Assembly (NCBI GenBank): GCA_022709905.1
Contig: JAKLHY010000057.1
Location: forward strand, 1 to 49,822
Direction of reading: 5' to 3'
DNA length: 49,822 bases
DNA from: Verrucomicrobiota bacterium
GTDB lineage: Bacteria > Verrucomicrobiota > Verrucomicrobiia > Limisphaerales > UBA1319
The notes under the pieces were generated by a model, which searched no databases, was not told where the DNA came from, and saw nothing but the letters and a program-made list of their open reading frames with translations. This document shows, piece after piece, positions 1 to 9,077 of the stretch. Each line of letters begins with the position of its first letter. Positions within the stretch are counted from its first letter, which is position 1. The translations under genes were made by a program, and so were the position numbers.

Positions 1-2
1 TG

Positions 3-68
3 CTCGAATACCTTCGCCGTGCCCTCGATGGCCGCCCATTCCTGCCTCAGCCAGTGAAAAGCACCTGA
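3..68 (+). CDS. possible C-terminal tail of a gene entering from the left
   Basis: The first bases can be read as a 21-codon open frame ending in TGA at 66-68 (LEYLRRALDGRPFLPQPVKS plus one Thr). It has the composition of a real protein end. The other two forward frames read less convincingly. With so little sequence the family cannot be named, and it may be chance. The stretch from 69 to 219 before the tRNA shows nothing recognisable. Confidence 0.3.
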   Translation, partial: LEYLRRALDGRPFLPQPVKST

Positions 69-219
69 GCAGTTACGGCAGGGTTGCTAGGGGCTTGACG
101 GAGGGTTTGGTGGGCTGATAGGGTTTAGGCGTGATGTGCACGGGCTATCCAGGCGCAAAGCGGTGAATCATCGGATTTGACTTGGAAGGCGTTGGTGTAA
201 ATCATTGGTAATTAAGATT

Positions 220-304
220 GCCCGCGTGGCGGAATTGGCAGACGCGCTAGATTCAGGTTCTAGTGAGTAACATCGTACAGGTTCAAATCCTGTCGCGGGC
301 ACCA
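220..304 (+). tRNA. tRNA-Leu (anticodon CAG)
   Basis: This is a class II tRNA with a perfect 7-bp acceptor stem (GCCCGCG with CGCGGGC). The D-arm has the usual GGCGGAATTGGCAGACGCGC sequence. The anticodon stem is CTAGA/TCTAG with loop TTCAGGT, which gives anticodon CAG. There is a long variable arm, and the T-arm is ACAGG-TTCAAAT-CCTGT. Discriminator A301 is followed by an encoded CCA at 302-304. It decodes CUG leucine codons. Confidence 0.97.
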
Positions 305-430
305 CTCTTCGGGCCGAGTCATCTCATCCAACGCCTGAAGACACTCGAGATCCGGCCACAGCAGATCGTTAACCGCGCCGCCCTTTTTCGCGGCAACACC
401 TCTGGCCTGGTGGATCATAGAGGTCATCGG

Positions 431-2095
431 ATGAAAAATCGGATTTTGATATCGTTGGCTCTCCTGCTCGTGGGAATGGCGTGCGGCATGTGGCTGGAGC
501 GATCCATGGCCCGTCGTGCTGTTCTCCAGGAAGCGGGGGCGGAACCGGATATGCCGATGTCTTCGACCCACGTCACAGCGGATCCGGCACCGGCAAGCGA
601 ACCGAACCTTCGTCCAATGCGAAACGCGGGCAGGGTTCGTCCATCAGTTTTAGGGCTCGATGAGTTTTCGACGAACATTATTCGCGTCCTGGCGGATCCG
701 CAGAATCCGAGGGCGGCTCAGATCCTCGCCCGTTCGGCGCATTCGATCAAACCATCGGACGCCGCGCAGGCGATCGACCTGCTGGAAAACCTGCCGATGG
801 GCGCTCGTCGGGGGGACCTGTATCAGTCCTTATTTCAGAAGTGGGCAAGTTTGGATCCGGCCTCGGCTGCCGCAAGGGCGATGAAAATGGCGGACAATCC
901 ATTGCGGGAACAATCAATGCAGGCGGTGGCGCTCCAATGGCTGCAACAGGATCCGCAGGCGGCCTTTGCCTGGGTATCCACACTGCCGGAGGGCGCCCAA
1001 CAGCGGTCCTTGATCCAATCGATGGTGGCGAACTGGAGCCGATCGGATCCCAAGTCCGCGGCGGCCTTCACCGAGGCCATGCCCTCGGGCCGAATTAAGA
1101 ACGACGCGTTGGGCACTGTGGCCCGGCAATGGGCGCTGACGGATACGGCCAGCGCGGCTCATTGGGCAAAAAACCTGCCTTCTGGGGCTGGCCAGCGAGA
1201 GGCCGTGCGCCAAATCAGTCTTCAAATGGCGGAATCGAATCCACAGGCGGCGGTGGATTTGGCGATGTCGATGCCTTCAGGTCAGGCACGAGGTGAAGTC
1301 ATTGGCCTGGTGGCCGCCCGTTGGGCTCAGGACGACCTCGATGCCGCCGTGCGTTGGACCCAGCAGCTGTCCGAGGGACGGGAAAAACAGGCCGCGCTCA
1401 GCAATGTGAGCTATCGCTGGATGAAATCGGATCCCAATGCGGCCCTTCGATATTTGGACCAGTATTCGGCAGGATTTCGTCAGGAAGTCTTGAACCGGGT
1501 GGCGAACCAGTGGGGATCTCAGGAGCCGCGGGCAGCGGCCGCATGGGCACAGAACCTGCCGGCGGGCGAATCCCGAGATCGCGTTTTGGCAACAGTCGCC
1601 TCCAGCTGGGCCGGGCATTCGCCGATGGAAGCGGCGGATTTCGCGGCCAGCCTCCCTCCGGGTGAAACCCAGCGCGACACGGTGCGATCGGTCGTGTCGC
1701 AATGGGCTTATTCTGATCCGGAAACCGCGGCCCGCTGGGTGGCACAATTCCCGGAAGGCGACCTGAGAACCGTCTCCATCCAAAATGTGGTCCAGCGATG
1801 GGCGGTCAATGATCCATCCCAGACCGCCTCGTGGATCAATGGATTGCCGGCGGGACCGTCACGCGAGGAAGCGGTCGGGACCTATGCCGGCGCTATTGCT
1901 TCCACGTATCCCGAGTTGGCGATCCAGTGGGCGGAGACTATCCAGGACCCCAAACTGCGCAACAACCGGTTGGAAAATGTGGCCCGAAACTGGATGCGCA
2001 TCGATCCGCCAGCCGCCTCGGCCTGGATTACCCAATCCGAGCTTCCAGACAAAAGGAAAACTCAACTGCTCAACCTCGGTCAATCTAAGCCCTGA
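431..2095 (+). CDS. membrane-anchored or secreted protein of about 33-residue W/DP/AA repeats
   Basis: The start chosen is ATG 431 (MKNRILISLALLLVG), giving 554 residues. The longer frame back to 263 would run into the tRNA. The N-terminus is one hydrophobic segment (residues 4-19) followed by Arg-rich sequence, so it is a signal peptide or anchor. From about residue 100 to the end the protein is a solenoid of about 33-residue units. Their pattern is a Trp, then DP, then AA, then W, then LP.G..R, for example SDPKSAAAFTEAMPSG and DLDAAVRWTQQLSEG. I recall such alpha-helical repeat proteins as abundant in Verrucomicrobiota and Planctomycetes without an assigned function; they resemble TPR/SEL1 solenoids and may be protein-binding scaffolds. 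No catalytic motif is seen. The gene stands alone after the tRNA. Confidence 0.85.
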   Translation: MKNRILISLALLLVGMACGMWLERSMARRAVLQEAGAEPDMPMSSTHVTADPAPASEPNLRPMRNAGRVRPSVLGLDEFSTNIIRVLADPQNPRAAQILARSAHSIKPSDAAQAIDLLENLPMGARRGDLYQSLFQKWASLDPASAAARAMKMADNPLREQSMQAVALQWLQQDPQAAFAWVSTLPEGAQQRSLIQSMVANWSRSDPKSAAAFTEAMPSGRIKNDALGTVARQWALTDTASAAHWAKNLPSGAGQREAVRQISLQMAESNPQAAVDLAMSMPSGQARGEVIGLVAARWAQDDLDAAVRWTQQLSEGREKQAALSNVSYRWMKSDPNAALRYLDQYSAGFRQEVLNRVANQWGSQEPRAAAAWAQNLPAGESRDRVLATVASSWAGHSPMEAADFAASLPPGETQRDTVRSVVSQWAYSDPETAARWVAQFPEGDLRTVSIQNVVQRWAVNDPSQTASWINGLPAGPSREEAVGTYAGAIASTYPELAIQWAETIQDPKLRNNRLENVARNWMRIDPPAASAWITQSELPDKRKTQLLNLGQSKP

Positions 2096-2368
2096 CTGCC
2101 TTTGTCGCGGTTGTTCCGTTGATTGCGGTGATGCAGTCGTTTTGACGTGCCCTCCTGTCTTGCCATTTTCGGATTCATGACCCAGCCTTCAAAGTGTTCC
2201 GCTAAACCGGGCAACAAAAAAGCGGAAAACTGATGGATCGCTTGCCTTTTCGGCACGATCGGGCATGTTGAATTGAATCGGACGGAGCTTCCAAAGGCTC
2301 GAAAATTCGAATTAAGCAACGCGTCAAGCACTAAAATGCCCGACCTCCAGTAGAGTCTGCCAAACCGC

Positions 2369-4708
2369 TTGTGGATTCGCTACGGCACGGCGCTCGTCGC
2401 TGTCGCTGCAGGCTTCGGGCTTCGTAAAACATTGACCCTTTGCTTTGGGGAAGACCTCCCCACCTACATCACTTTCTATCCGGCCGTCATGGTGGCCGCC
2501 TTGCTGGCGGGCCTGGGGCCAGGGATCGCGTCCACTGTCTTGTCGGTCATCGTGGTCGACTATTGGATTTCCTCCCCAAGGGATCTGTGGATCCATACAA
2601 GTCCCGGGGAGGCCGTCGGCGCCTTGCTGTTCACTGTAATGGGCGTGTTCATCAGCTTGCTGACCGACTTCTACCGCTACGCACGGGAAAAGTCGGCCTC
2701 CAGCGAAAAAGGGCTGGTCTTGCGCGAAAGCGAGTCGTTTTACCGCCAGACGCTGGAGTTGATTCCCGGCATGGTCTTCACGACGCGTCCGGATGGTTAT
2801 TGTGATTTCCTGAGTCAACAATGGTTCGATTTCACCGGCGTCCCCATGAGTGAAAATCTCGGCGACGGATGGAACTCGCTTCTACATCCCGAGGACTCGC
2901 CTCGGGCCCTTGCCACCTGGCGCGAAGCTGTCAAGGGCGGAACGCCTTACGACGTCGAGTATCGTGTGCGGCGGCGGGACGGCAGCTATGAGTGGTTTAA
3001 AGTCCTCGGCAGGCCAATCCGGAATACGGAGGGACAAATCATCCGATGGTTTGGCACGGCCTTGAATGTTCATGATCTGGTCAAGGCGCAGACGGCCTTG
3101 CGCCACAGCGAACGCATTTACCGCGCCATCGGCGAAAGCATCGATTACGGCATCTGGATCTGCGAGCCCGATGGCCGCAATATCTACGCGAGCGAGAGTT
3201 TTCTTAGCTTGGTGGGAATAACCCAGGAACAATGCTCCAACTTCGGCTGGGGCGACGTGCTGCATCCGGACGACGCCGAAAAAACGATCGCCTCATGGAA
3301 GGAATGTGTCCGCACCGGAGGGATCTGGGATGTCGAACATCGTTTTCGCGGTGTGGATGGAGAATATCATTCCATACTGGCGCGCGGAGTGCCGGTCAAA
3401 GACGAGCGGGGTGAAGTGATCTGTTGGGCCGGCATTAATCTGGATATCAGCCGCCTCAAAGGAGTGGAATCGGCGCTGGCCCAGGCCCGTGCCAACCTGG
3501 AACGGACCGTCGAAGAACGAACCGCCCGACTGCGCCGAACTGTGGACAAGTTGCGGGCGACCGTCAAAGTCCGCCGTGAGGCCGAGAAAAAAATCAAGGA
3601 AGCCGAACTCCAGTACCGCACGGTCGCCGACTTCACCTACGACTGGGAATATTGGCTGACCCCGGAAGGTTCCCTGCGCTATTGTTCGCCCTCGTGCGAG
3701 CGAATCACCGGCCACACTGCGGCGGAATTTGTTGCGGATCCAATCTGCTTAGGCCGTTTGATTCATCCGGACGATCGGGACCTGTGGCAACAACACGAGC
3801 GCGATGCCCTGGCGTGCCCGGGGCAGCGCAGCATTCAATTTCGCATCCTCCGCAAAGATGGGGAGCTTCGATGGATCGAGCATGCCTGCCAGCCGGTCAT
3901 TGACAGTGGCGGAGCATTCCTGGGCGTCCGCGCCGGCAACTGTGACATCACCCAGCGCAAACAAGCCGAACTGGAAACGCAACGTCTGCGCACAGAACTC
4001 GCCCGGATCTCGCGCTTGACCACCGCGGGCCAGATGGCGGCGGCTTTGGCCCACGAATTGAATCAACCGCTTGGCGCCATTGTGTGCAACACGCAGGCCG
4101 CCGAACAACTCCTCCGCCAAAATCCGCCCAACCTCGCTGAGGTCCAGGAAATCCTGCTCGATATCCAAGCCGACGGAAAACGCGCCGGAGAAGTCATCCA
4201 CGGCCTCCGCGCCCTATACCAGCAGACTGGCGAAAAACGGGCGGATCTGCGACTCAACCAGATCATTCAGGAGACGGTCCGTCTCTTGAACAGCGAGTTC
4301 CTGCTTCGATGCGCCTCGGCTGAACTCAATCTCGATCCGCAGTTACCCACCATCTCAGGAGACGCCATCGAGTTGCAGCAGGTCATCATCAATCTGGTCG
4401 TCAACGCTCTGGATGCCATGGCCACCAAGGAATCCAATCATCGCTTCTTGCAGATCAGCACCCAATGTCGGGATGCGAAAAACGTTGAGATCGCCTTTCG
4501 GGACGCCGGGACTGGCCTCAGTGCCGAAATCCTCAATCGCCTCGGTGAACCCTTCTTTACCACCAAAGCAACGGGCATGGGGATGGGATTGGCCATCAGC
4601 CTCTCGATTGCCGAGTCCCATGGGGGCCGGCTATGGGCGGAGAATAACGCGGACCAAGGCGCCACGTTCTACCTTTCTCTTCCGATATTATCAAACCACT
4701 CCATATGA
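2369..4708 (+). CDS. DUF4118-PAS-PAS-PAS sensor histidine kinase (FixL/DctB-type)
   Basis: 779 residues from a TTG start. An in-frame TAG at 2351 leaves almost no room for an earlier start. Residues about 5-100 form a DUF4118-like membrane region (as in KdpD) with several hydrophobic segments. Three PAS domains follow at about 115-235, 240-355 and 405-525, with a coiled coil before the last. The dimerisation box contains ALAHELNQPLGAI with the phospho-acceptor near His562. The ATPase domain has an N box (INLVVNALDAM), a degenerate G1 (FRDAGTGL) and a G2 (GMGMGLAIS). The HELNQPL type is typical of kinases paired with FixJ-like regulators, and such a regulator overlaps it by 4 bp (ATGA). The signal is unknown; the PAS domains show no obvious haem or flavin motif by eye. 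Confidence 0.93.
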   Translation: MWIRYGTALVAVAAGFGLRKTLTLCFGEDLPTYITFYPAVMVAALLAGLGPGIASTVLSVIVVDYWISSPRDLWIHTSPGEAVGALLFTVMGVFISLLTDFYRYAREKSASSEKGLVLRESESFYRQTLELIPGMVFTTRPDGYCDFLSQQWFDFTGVPMSENLGDGWNSLLHPEDSPRALATWREAVKGGTPYDVEYRVRRRDGSYEWFKVLGRPIRNTEGQIIRWFGTALNVHDLVKAQTALRHSERIYRAIGESIDYGIWICEPDGRNIYASESFLSLVGITQEQCSNFGWGDVLHPDDAEKTIASWKECVRTGGIWDVEHRFRGVDGEYHSILARGVPVKDERGEVICWAGINLDISRLKGVESALAQARANLERTVEERTARLRRTVDKLRATVKVRREAEKKIKEAELQYRTVADFTYDWEYWLTPEGSLRYCSPSCERITGHTAAEFVADPICLGRLIHPDDRDLWQQHERDALACPGQRSIQFRILRKDGELRWIEHACQPVIDSGGAFLGVRAGNCDITQRKQAELETQRLRTELARISRLTTAGQMAAALAHELNQPLGAIVCNTQAAEQLLRQNPPNLAEVQEILLDIQADGKRAGEVIHGLRALYQQTGEKRADLRLNQIIQETVRLLNSEFLLRCASAELNLDPQLPTISGDAIELQQVIINLVVNALDAMATKESNHRFLQISTQCRDAKNVEIAFRDAGTGLSAEILNRLGEPFFTTKATGMGMGLAISLSIAESHGGRLWAENNADQGATFYLSLPILSNHSI

Positions 4709-5325
4709 ACAGTTCTCAAGGCACGGTTTATGTCGTCGATGACGATCCCGGCATGCGCAAGGCGATTGGACGGCTCTGCCAATCGCACAACTTGAACGTC
4801 AAGACCTTCGCCTCCGCCCGCGAGTATCTGGATCACGCGACGCCTGAAAGCCCTGCTTGCATGATCCTGGATGTGCGGATGCCCGGGCTGAGCGGACTGG
4901 ATCTCCAGGCTGAACTCACCGCGCGGAACATCCGAATCCCCATTGTGTTTATTACGGGCCATGGTGACATTCCGTCCAGTGTCAAGGCCATGAAAGCCGG
5001 CGCCGTGGATTTCCTGACCAAGCCGTTCACTCACAAAAGCTTGATTGCCATCATCCAGGAAGCCCTTCGCAAGGATATCCATCAGAAATCGCTCCAAGGC
5101 GAACAGGATGCGATCCAACAGCATCTCAACAGCCTGACGCCGCGGGAACGTCAGGTCTTTGATAGGGTGGTTAAGGGCATGCTGAACAAGCAAATTGCCG
5201 CTGAGCTCGGCGCCTGCGAACAGACAATCAAGGTCCACCGAGGACGAGTCATGGACAAAATGAGGGTGGCGTCAGTGGCCGAACTGGTCCAGCTTGCCGT
5301 CAAGACCGGCGTGTTGTTGCCTTGA
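4705..5325 (+). CDS. FixJ/NarL-family response regulator
   Basis: 206 residues. A receiver domain (about 6-125) carries the acidic pair in VVDDDPG, phospho-acceptor Asp56 in MILDVRMPG, the Thr in FITGHG and the Lys in LTKPF. A LuxR-type helix-turn-helix lies at about 140-200 (LTPRERQVFDRVVKGMLNKQ). The start codon overlaps the kinase stop (ATGA), so the two are translationally coupled, and this is the expected output of the kinase at 2369-4708. The FITGHGDIP segment is typical of FixJ/TtrR/StyR relatives. The target genes are not identifiable here. Confidence 0.94.
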   Translation: MNSSQGTVYVVDDDPGMRKAIGRLCQSHNLNVKTFASAREYLDHATPESPACMILDVRMPGLSGLDLQAELTARNIRIPIVFITGHGDIPSSVKAMKAGAVDFLTKPFTHKSLIAIIQEALRKDIHQKSLQGEQDAIQQHLNSLTPRERQVFDRVVKGMLNKQIAAELGACEQTIKVHRGRVMDKMRVASVAELVQLAVKTGVLLP

Positions 5326-5383
5326 GCTCGGGATCGTCCCGCCCTCCAAGGCATCCCTGAAACCCAAATTGAACCAAAGTAGC

Positions 5384-5932
5384 ATGGACGTTTCGGACAA
5401 GACCGGTATGTTGTCCTCAGAAGCCGTGGCTCCGACAGGCTTCATCCCCTGCCTGGGAACATGGTCCAACACGCAAATGACAACAGGCAAATCACTCCCC
5501 AGATCCGAAGCCGCCACAACCAGGGTTCAACCCCTGATCGCCGTTGTGGACGATGACCCGTCGTTTCTTCGGTCGGTGGGACGTTTGCTGCACTCGGCAA
5601 ATTATGCGGTTGAAACGTTCGGCTCCGCGCACGATTTTCTGGCAGCCCAACAATCGTCCGCGCCCCAATGCCTTGTCTTGGACGTGCACATGCCCGGCAT
5701 GACTGGCCTTGAGCTCCATGACAGGCTCAGGGCTCAGGGCTGCCGCCTGCCCATTGTTTTCGTGACGGCCTACGAGACGCCACACACGCGGGAACACGCC
5801 CATCTCCCCGGCGTGTATGGCCTCCTCTTGAAGCCTTTTGATAAGCGGATCCTCTTGAACGCGGTGCAAGAGGCCCTGAAGGATCGATCTCAAAATCCGT
5901 CAGCCAGCCCAATTCAGCCCGATCAACCGTAG
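5384..5932 (+). CDS. receiver-only response regulator
   Basis: From ATG 5384 the protein has 182 residues. The open frame runs back to 5294, inside the upstream gene, and ATG 5477 just before the receiver domain is equally possible. None of the three has a clear ribosome site. Residues about 50-170 form a FixJ-like receiver with DDDPS, phospho-acceptor Asp100 (CLVLDVHMPG), FVTAY and LLKPF, so it should be phosphorylatable. There is no DNA-binding domain. Being third in a kinase-regulator-receiver operon suggests a phosphate sink, a competitor of the FixJ-type protein, or a protein-protein output. The N-terminal extension of 30-50 residues is low-complexity and may not be translated. Confidence 0.85.
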   Translation: MDVSDKTGMLSSEAVAPTGFIPCLGTWSNTQMTTGKSLPRSEAATTRVQPLIAVVDDDPSFLRSVGRLLHSANYAVETFGSAHDFLAAQQSSAPQCLVLDVHMPGMTGLELHDRLRAQGCRLPIVFVTAYETPHTREHAHLPGVYGLLLKPFDKRILLNAVQEALKDRSQNPSASPIQPDQP

Positions 5933-5947
5933 CGAGACGTGACTGCG

Positions 5948-6643
5948 TTAAATCAGCGGGGTCTGGCCTTGCACCGGAACGGGACCAACCGGCAAGGGGC
6001 CAAACTCCAGCTTGGCGGGCCGCAAGTCGAGCTTTGACTCGTTCAAGGCCCAGTCCCATGTGACGAGTTTGCCGGAATAAGCGCTCATCCGCCCCATGAT
6101 GGCGGTCAAGGTGCTTTCGGCCACGGTCAGTCCCTCGTTGAGCGCCGTCCCCGCGCGGATGCTGCGCAACAAATCGGCGTGTTCCTGAAGATACGGATTG
6201 GGCGACCGCCCGGCCTGATAGGTCTGAGCGCCTTCGATGTGTCCGGTGTTGCCATTGATGTGAGCCACCCCTTTGGCGCCCACGATGCGTTCGGCAACGC
6301 GGTCCGTGCAACCGGGAATCTGACGGCACATGCTCAAGAAACGAACCCCACCGGGATACTCGTAATCCACGGCGAAATTATCCCAGATATTTCCGCTGCG
6401 GCGCACCTCGCGTCCTCCCATGCCCATAGCCGAAATCGGATGGCTCCCCAACGCCCAGTTCATGACGTCGATGTTATGCACGTGCTGTTCCACGATGTGG
6501 TCTCCCGAGAGCCAGCAGTAGGGATACCACCTGCGGCATTGCCATTCCATATCGCTCATGCCGGCCGGTTGTTCGGCCGCAGTCGTGCTGCCCCCGGAAT
6601 TCCAATAGACCTGGCCTCCCACAATTTCGCCAGTTGAAATCAA
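5948..6643 (-). pseudogene. Gfo/Idh/MocA oxidoreductase lacking its NAD-binding half
   Basis: The frame (231 codons from a TTG) matches only the C-terminal half of secreted Gfo/Idh/MocA sugar oxidoreductases. It starts in the segment with GGQVYWNSGG and continues through DHIVEQHVHNIDVMNW, which contains the usual HxxD site, to the end. The N-terminal Rossmann domain with its GxGxxG nucleotide loop is missing. Upstream sequence merges after about 25 bp with the stop codon of the beta-helix gene on the same strand. The family is usually about 430 residues. I read this as a deletion that removed the 5' half. A truncated protein could still be made but could not bind NAD(P). Confidence 0.8.
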
Positions 6644-6668
6644 GCGAAATGTGGCGGTTCTGGAAAGC

Positions 6669-8858
6669 CTATCGGAATGCGCCGATCGTTTTCACCCGGG
6701 GACCAACGTTGCCCAAATCGAAAGGCTGGAAACCGATTTGGGCGGCCGGGGATCCCGGCTTCAAACGGAAATCACCGGCGGCCGGGTTCGCAAACAACGG
6801 ATCGGCAACCAGGGAACCTTCCTCGTGGCCCTTCTTCTGCCAATCCGCGAGGGAATCCTGTCCAAATCGAATGTCCTGTCCCTCGGAGTGCCAATAAAGA
6901 TTGCGTCTCATGAGGAACTGTTTGTCCTGGAACTGTCCATCCAGGAGCTTGCCGCGATTCCAGAAGACAATGTTCTGTTCAAAGGTAAAACTGAGGTGGG
7001 ATTCGGCCCGCGAGCGTTGGATTTGGTGTTTTTCGGCATCGACAAAAATGTTGTTTCGGACGGTATTATTTTTGCCGTAGTGCTGGTGAAAACCGCCGTG
7101 AGTCGTTCGGTAAACGAGGTTGTTTTCGGCAAGAATACCCGTGGTGCCTTCGTCGAAGTAAATGCCCCAGCCCCCGTATCGCAACCCGGCGGTGTCGTGC
7201 CACAGATTATTGCGAATGACAGTGCCGGAGTGAAGTCCAAGCGTATAAATGCCGGCCATGTCGCTGAGGATGGGGCCGTCGCCATTGGAGAGGACGCCGA
7301 TGTGATGCACATGGTTGAACTCGACCAGGTTATTCGTCGCCAATGCCCGGTCATAACCCCAGGTCCATCCGATCGAGATGCCGGTGTAGTAGAAATCATG
7401 GATATGATTGTGCCTGAGTTTATTGGATGGCGATTGGCCGATCCAGATGCCAATCGCGCTGTGGTAAAGGCGTCCGCCATCGTGGATATGACAATCGCTG
7501 ATTTCGTTGCCCCAGGCGATTTCCGCCGGAGTTTGGCGGATTGCGGTTTCTCCGATTTTGATCCCGCCGGCGCCCAGGTCGGCGAATTCACAGGCTTGGA
7601 CGCGATTCTGCTGGCAACCCCGCCCCAGTTCGAGGCCATAACTGCCTAGGTGAAGGAAAGAGCAATTCTCGAAAACGGCATTGCGCATTCCTTCGGCTCG
7701 CACGGCGCCGGGCACGCCAATCGCCGCTTGCGCAAACCCACCCACTTCAGCCTTGGGCGGCGGCCAGATCTCGACCTTGTCTTTGCCCGTGTCAAATCCC
7801 GAGGGAAAATGCCATTCGGTATGGGCAAAGGTCAGACCGCGAAAACAGAGATGATCGATAAACTGATGGGCTTCGGGCCGGCCGGCAAAGCGAATCAGCT
7901 GACTCTGGACTGGGGCCACAATTACGGTTTGTCGCGGATCTTCCCCCGGTAAAGGAAAGTAGTAAATCTTCGAATCCCGGCTGTCGCACCACCATTCCCC
8001 GGGCAGATCGAGGAATTCCGCCGCGTTTTCAATGTAATACAGGTCTCCTGGGTCCAGTTTGAACACGCTGTTCTTGCGAAAAGTCACCCGCCTCGCGGTT
8101 TCATCAACCCCCGCCACAGGGAGATGGGATTCCACCCAACGATTCATGACTCGGACCTCCGCTTGGTCGATGGTCGCTGCCGACGGCCATTCACCCGCCT
8201 TGTAGGCAAATCGAGCCTGCCCCTGGCTCCAGGGCACATCAGCCTTCGCGTCGGGAACCTCCGCGACTGCCAGGTAACCCCGGTTCGGATGCCGCGCCCG
8301 GGTCCGCCGTTCCCCATTCACCCACAGTTCGCGAATAACCGAGCCTCCCTGAGGTTGCTCCGGAATTCGGGCAACCCAGACCGCATGTCCATTGAGGGTG
8401 GTCTTCTGCCACCCGGTGATGCGCCGTCCGCCACTCAAGACCGGTGATTCTCCCGGTGCGGCCACAAACTCGACCGGCGCCCCGATCGATCCCGAGTCCT
8501 CCGGTGTAAACACGATCGGTTGCTTCAAATAATAAGTCCCCCCATGCACCACCACCCGAACGGGCTGGGGCAGCTGGCCGCCCTGCTTCTGCTTCAGCTC
8601 GCGGATGGCGTCCCTGGCCCGCTCCCAGGTGGCAAAGGGCCCGTCCGTCCGCTGCCGGTCCGGAAGCGCCCGCTTTCCCGACCACGCATCGCTGCCCCCC
8701 GGTGAAAGATGATATACACGCGCCCCGATCGCGGCTGGGTCCGGGTTCTGACTCGCGGACATGCAACCCCCTAAAACACAAATGGCCAAAATCCCGAGGA
8801 TATTCAGATAGACAGGCCGGAATTTGCGGTTGTGGCATCCAGATTTTCTCGATTTCAT
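6669..8858 (-). CDS. right-handed beta-helix lipoprotein, probable polysaccharide-active enzyme
   Basis: 729 residues from ATG 8858; a GTG at 8888 would add ten. A lipoprotein signal peptide ends in LGGC followed by MSAS, so the mature protein is lipid-anchored. Next comes a segment YHLSPGGSDAWSG...GPFATWERARDAIREL, then VVVHGGTYYLKQPIVF, then EDSG and VLSGGRRITGW. This is the layout of secreted beta-helix glycosidases and lyases, of which GH141-like proteins are the nearest I recall. Residues about 400-700 contain beta-helix rungs rich in Asn ladders (NNLVEFNHVHHIG, NNLVYRTTHGG, RNNIFVDA). The likely role is degradation of a plant or algal polysaccharide. The exact substrate cannot be read from the sequence. 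Its downstream neighbour is the truncated sugar oxidoreductase. Confidence 0.85.
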   Translation of the reverse strand: MKSRKSGCHNRKFRPVYLNILGILAICVLGGCMSASQNPDPAAIGARVYHLSPGGSDAWSGKRALPDRQRTDGPFATWERARDAIRELKQKQGGQLPQPVRVVVHGGTYYLKQPIVFTPEDSGSIGAPVEFVAAPGESPVLSGGRRITGWQKTTLNGHAVWVARIPEQPQGGSVIRELWVNGERRTRARHPNRGYLAVAEVPDAKADVPWSQGQARFAYKAGEWPSAATIDQAEVRVMNRWVESHLPVAGVDETARRVTFRKNSVFKLDPGDLYYIENAAEFLDLPGEWWCDSRDSKIYYFPLPGEDPRQTVIVAPVQSQLIRFAGRPEAHQFIDHLCFRGLTFAHTEWHFPSGFDTGKDKVEIWPPPKAEVGGFAQAAIGVPGAVRAEGMRNAVFENCSFLHLGSYGLELGRGCQQNRVQACEFADLGAGGIKIGETAIRQTPAEIAWGNEISDCHIHDGGRLYHSAIGIWIGQSPSNKLRHNHIHDFYYTGISIGWTWGYDRALATNNLVEFNHVHHIGVLSNGDGPILSDMAGIYTLGLHSGTVIRNNLWHDTAGLRYGGWGIYFDEGTTGILAENNLVYRTTHGGFHQHYGKNNTVRNNIFVDAEKHQIQRSRAESHLSFTFEQNIVFWNRGKLLDGQFQDKQFLMRRNLYWHSEGQDIRFGQDSLADWQKKGHEEGSLVADPLFANPAAGDFRLKPGSPAAQIGFQPFDLGNVGPRVKTIGAFR

Positions 8859-9010
8859 AACAACGTTATGGGCTGAGTCGACAGACACCTTATTGACGAC
8901 AGCATCGCGAAATTCTTCAAGGCAAAAACAGGGGCTGCCGCCATGATGTGAGCCCGGATCGCGGACCCGTGTCCATGGAAGAACCGTTGAATCCCCCCCT
9001 AAGATCGCTA

Positions 9011-9025
9011 TAGGGTTTTCCCCTA
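9011..9025. promoter_or_regulatory. small inverted repeat TAGGG-TTTTC-CCCTA
   Basis: TAGGG (9011-9015) and CCCTA (9021-9025) form a short inverted repeat, extended on the left as CTATAGGG. It lies between the beta-helix gene and the putative small-RNA region. It could be a regulator-binding site for either direction, but nothing else supports this. Confidence 0.2.
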
Positions 9026-9077
9026 GTTCAAAAACGGGTTTCTCCTGATTCTAACCGGCTCGGGTCCATATTATAAA

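Noticed and set aside
263..430. Upstream extension of the repeat protein
   Set aside because: It overlaps the tRNA-Leu gene. ATG 431 gives a normal signal peptide.
6651..7649. 332-codon plus-strand frame
   Set aside because: It is antisense to the beta-helix lipoprotein gene, which has clear domain features.
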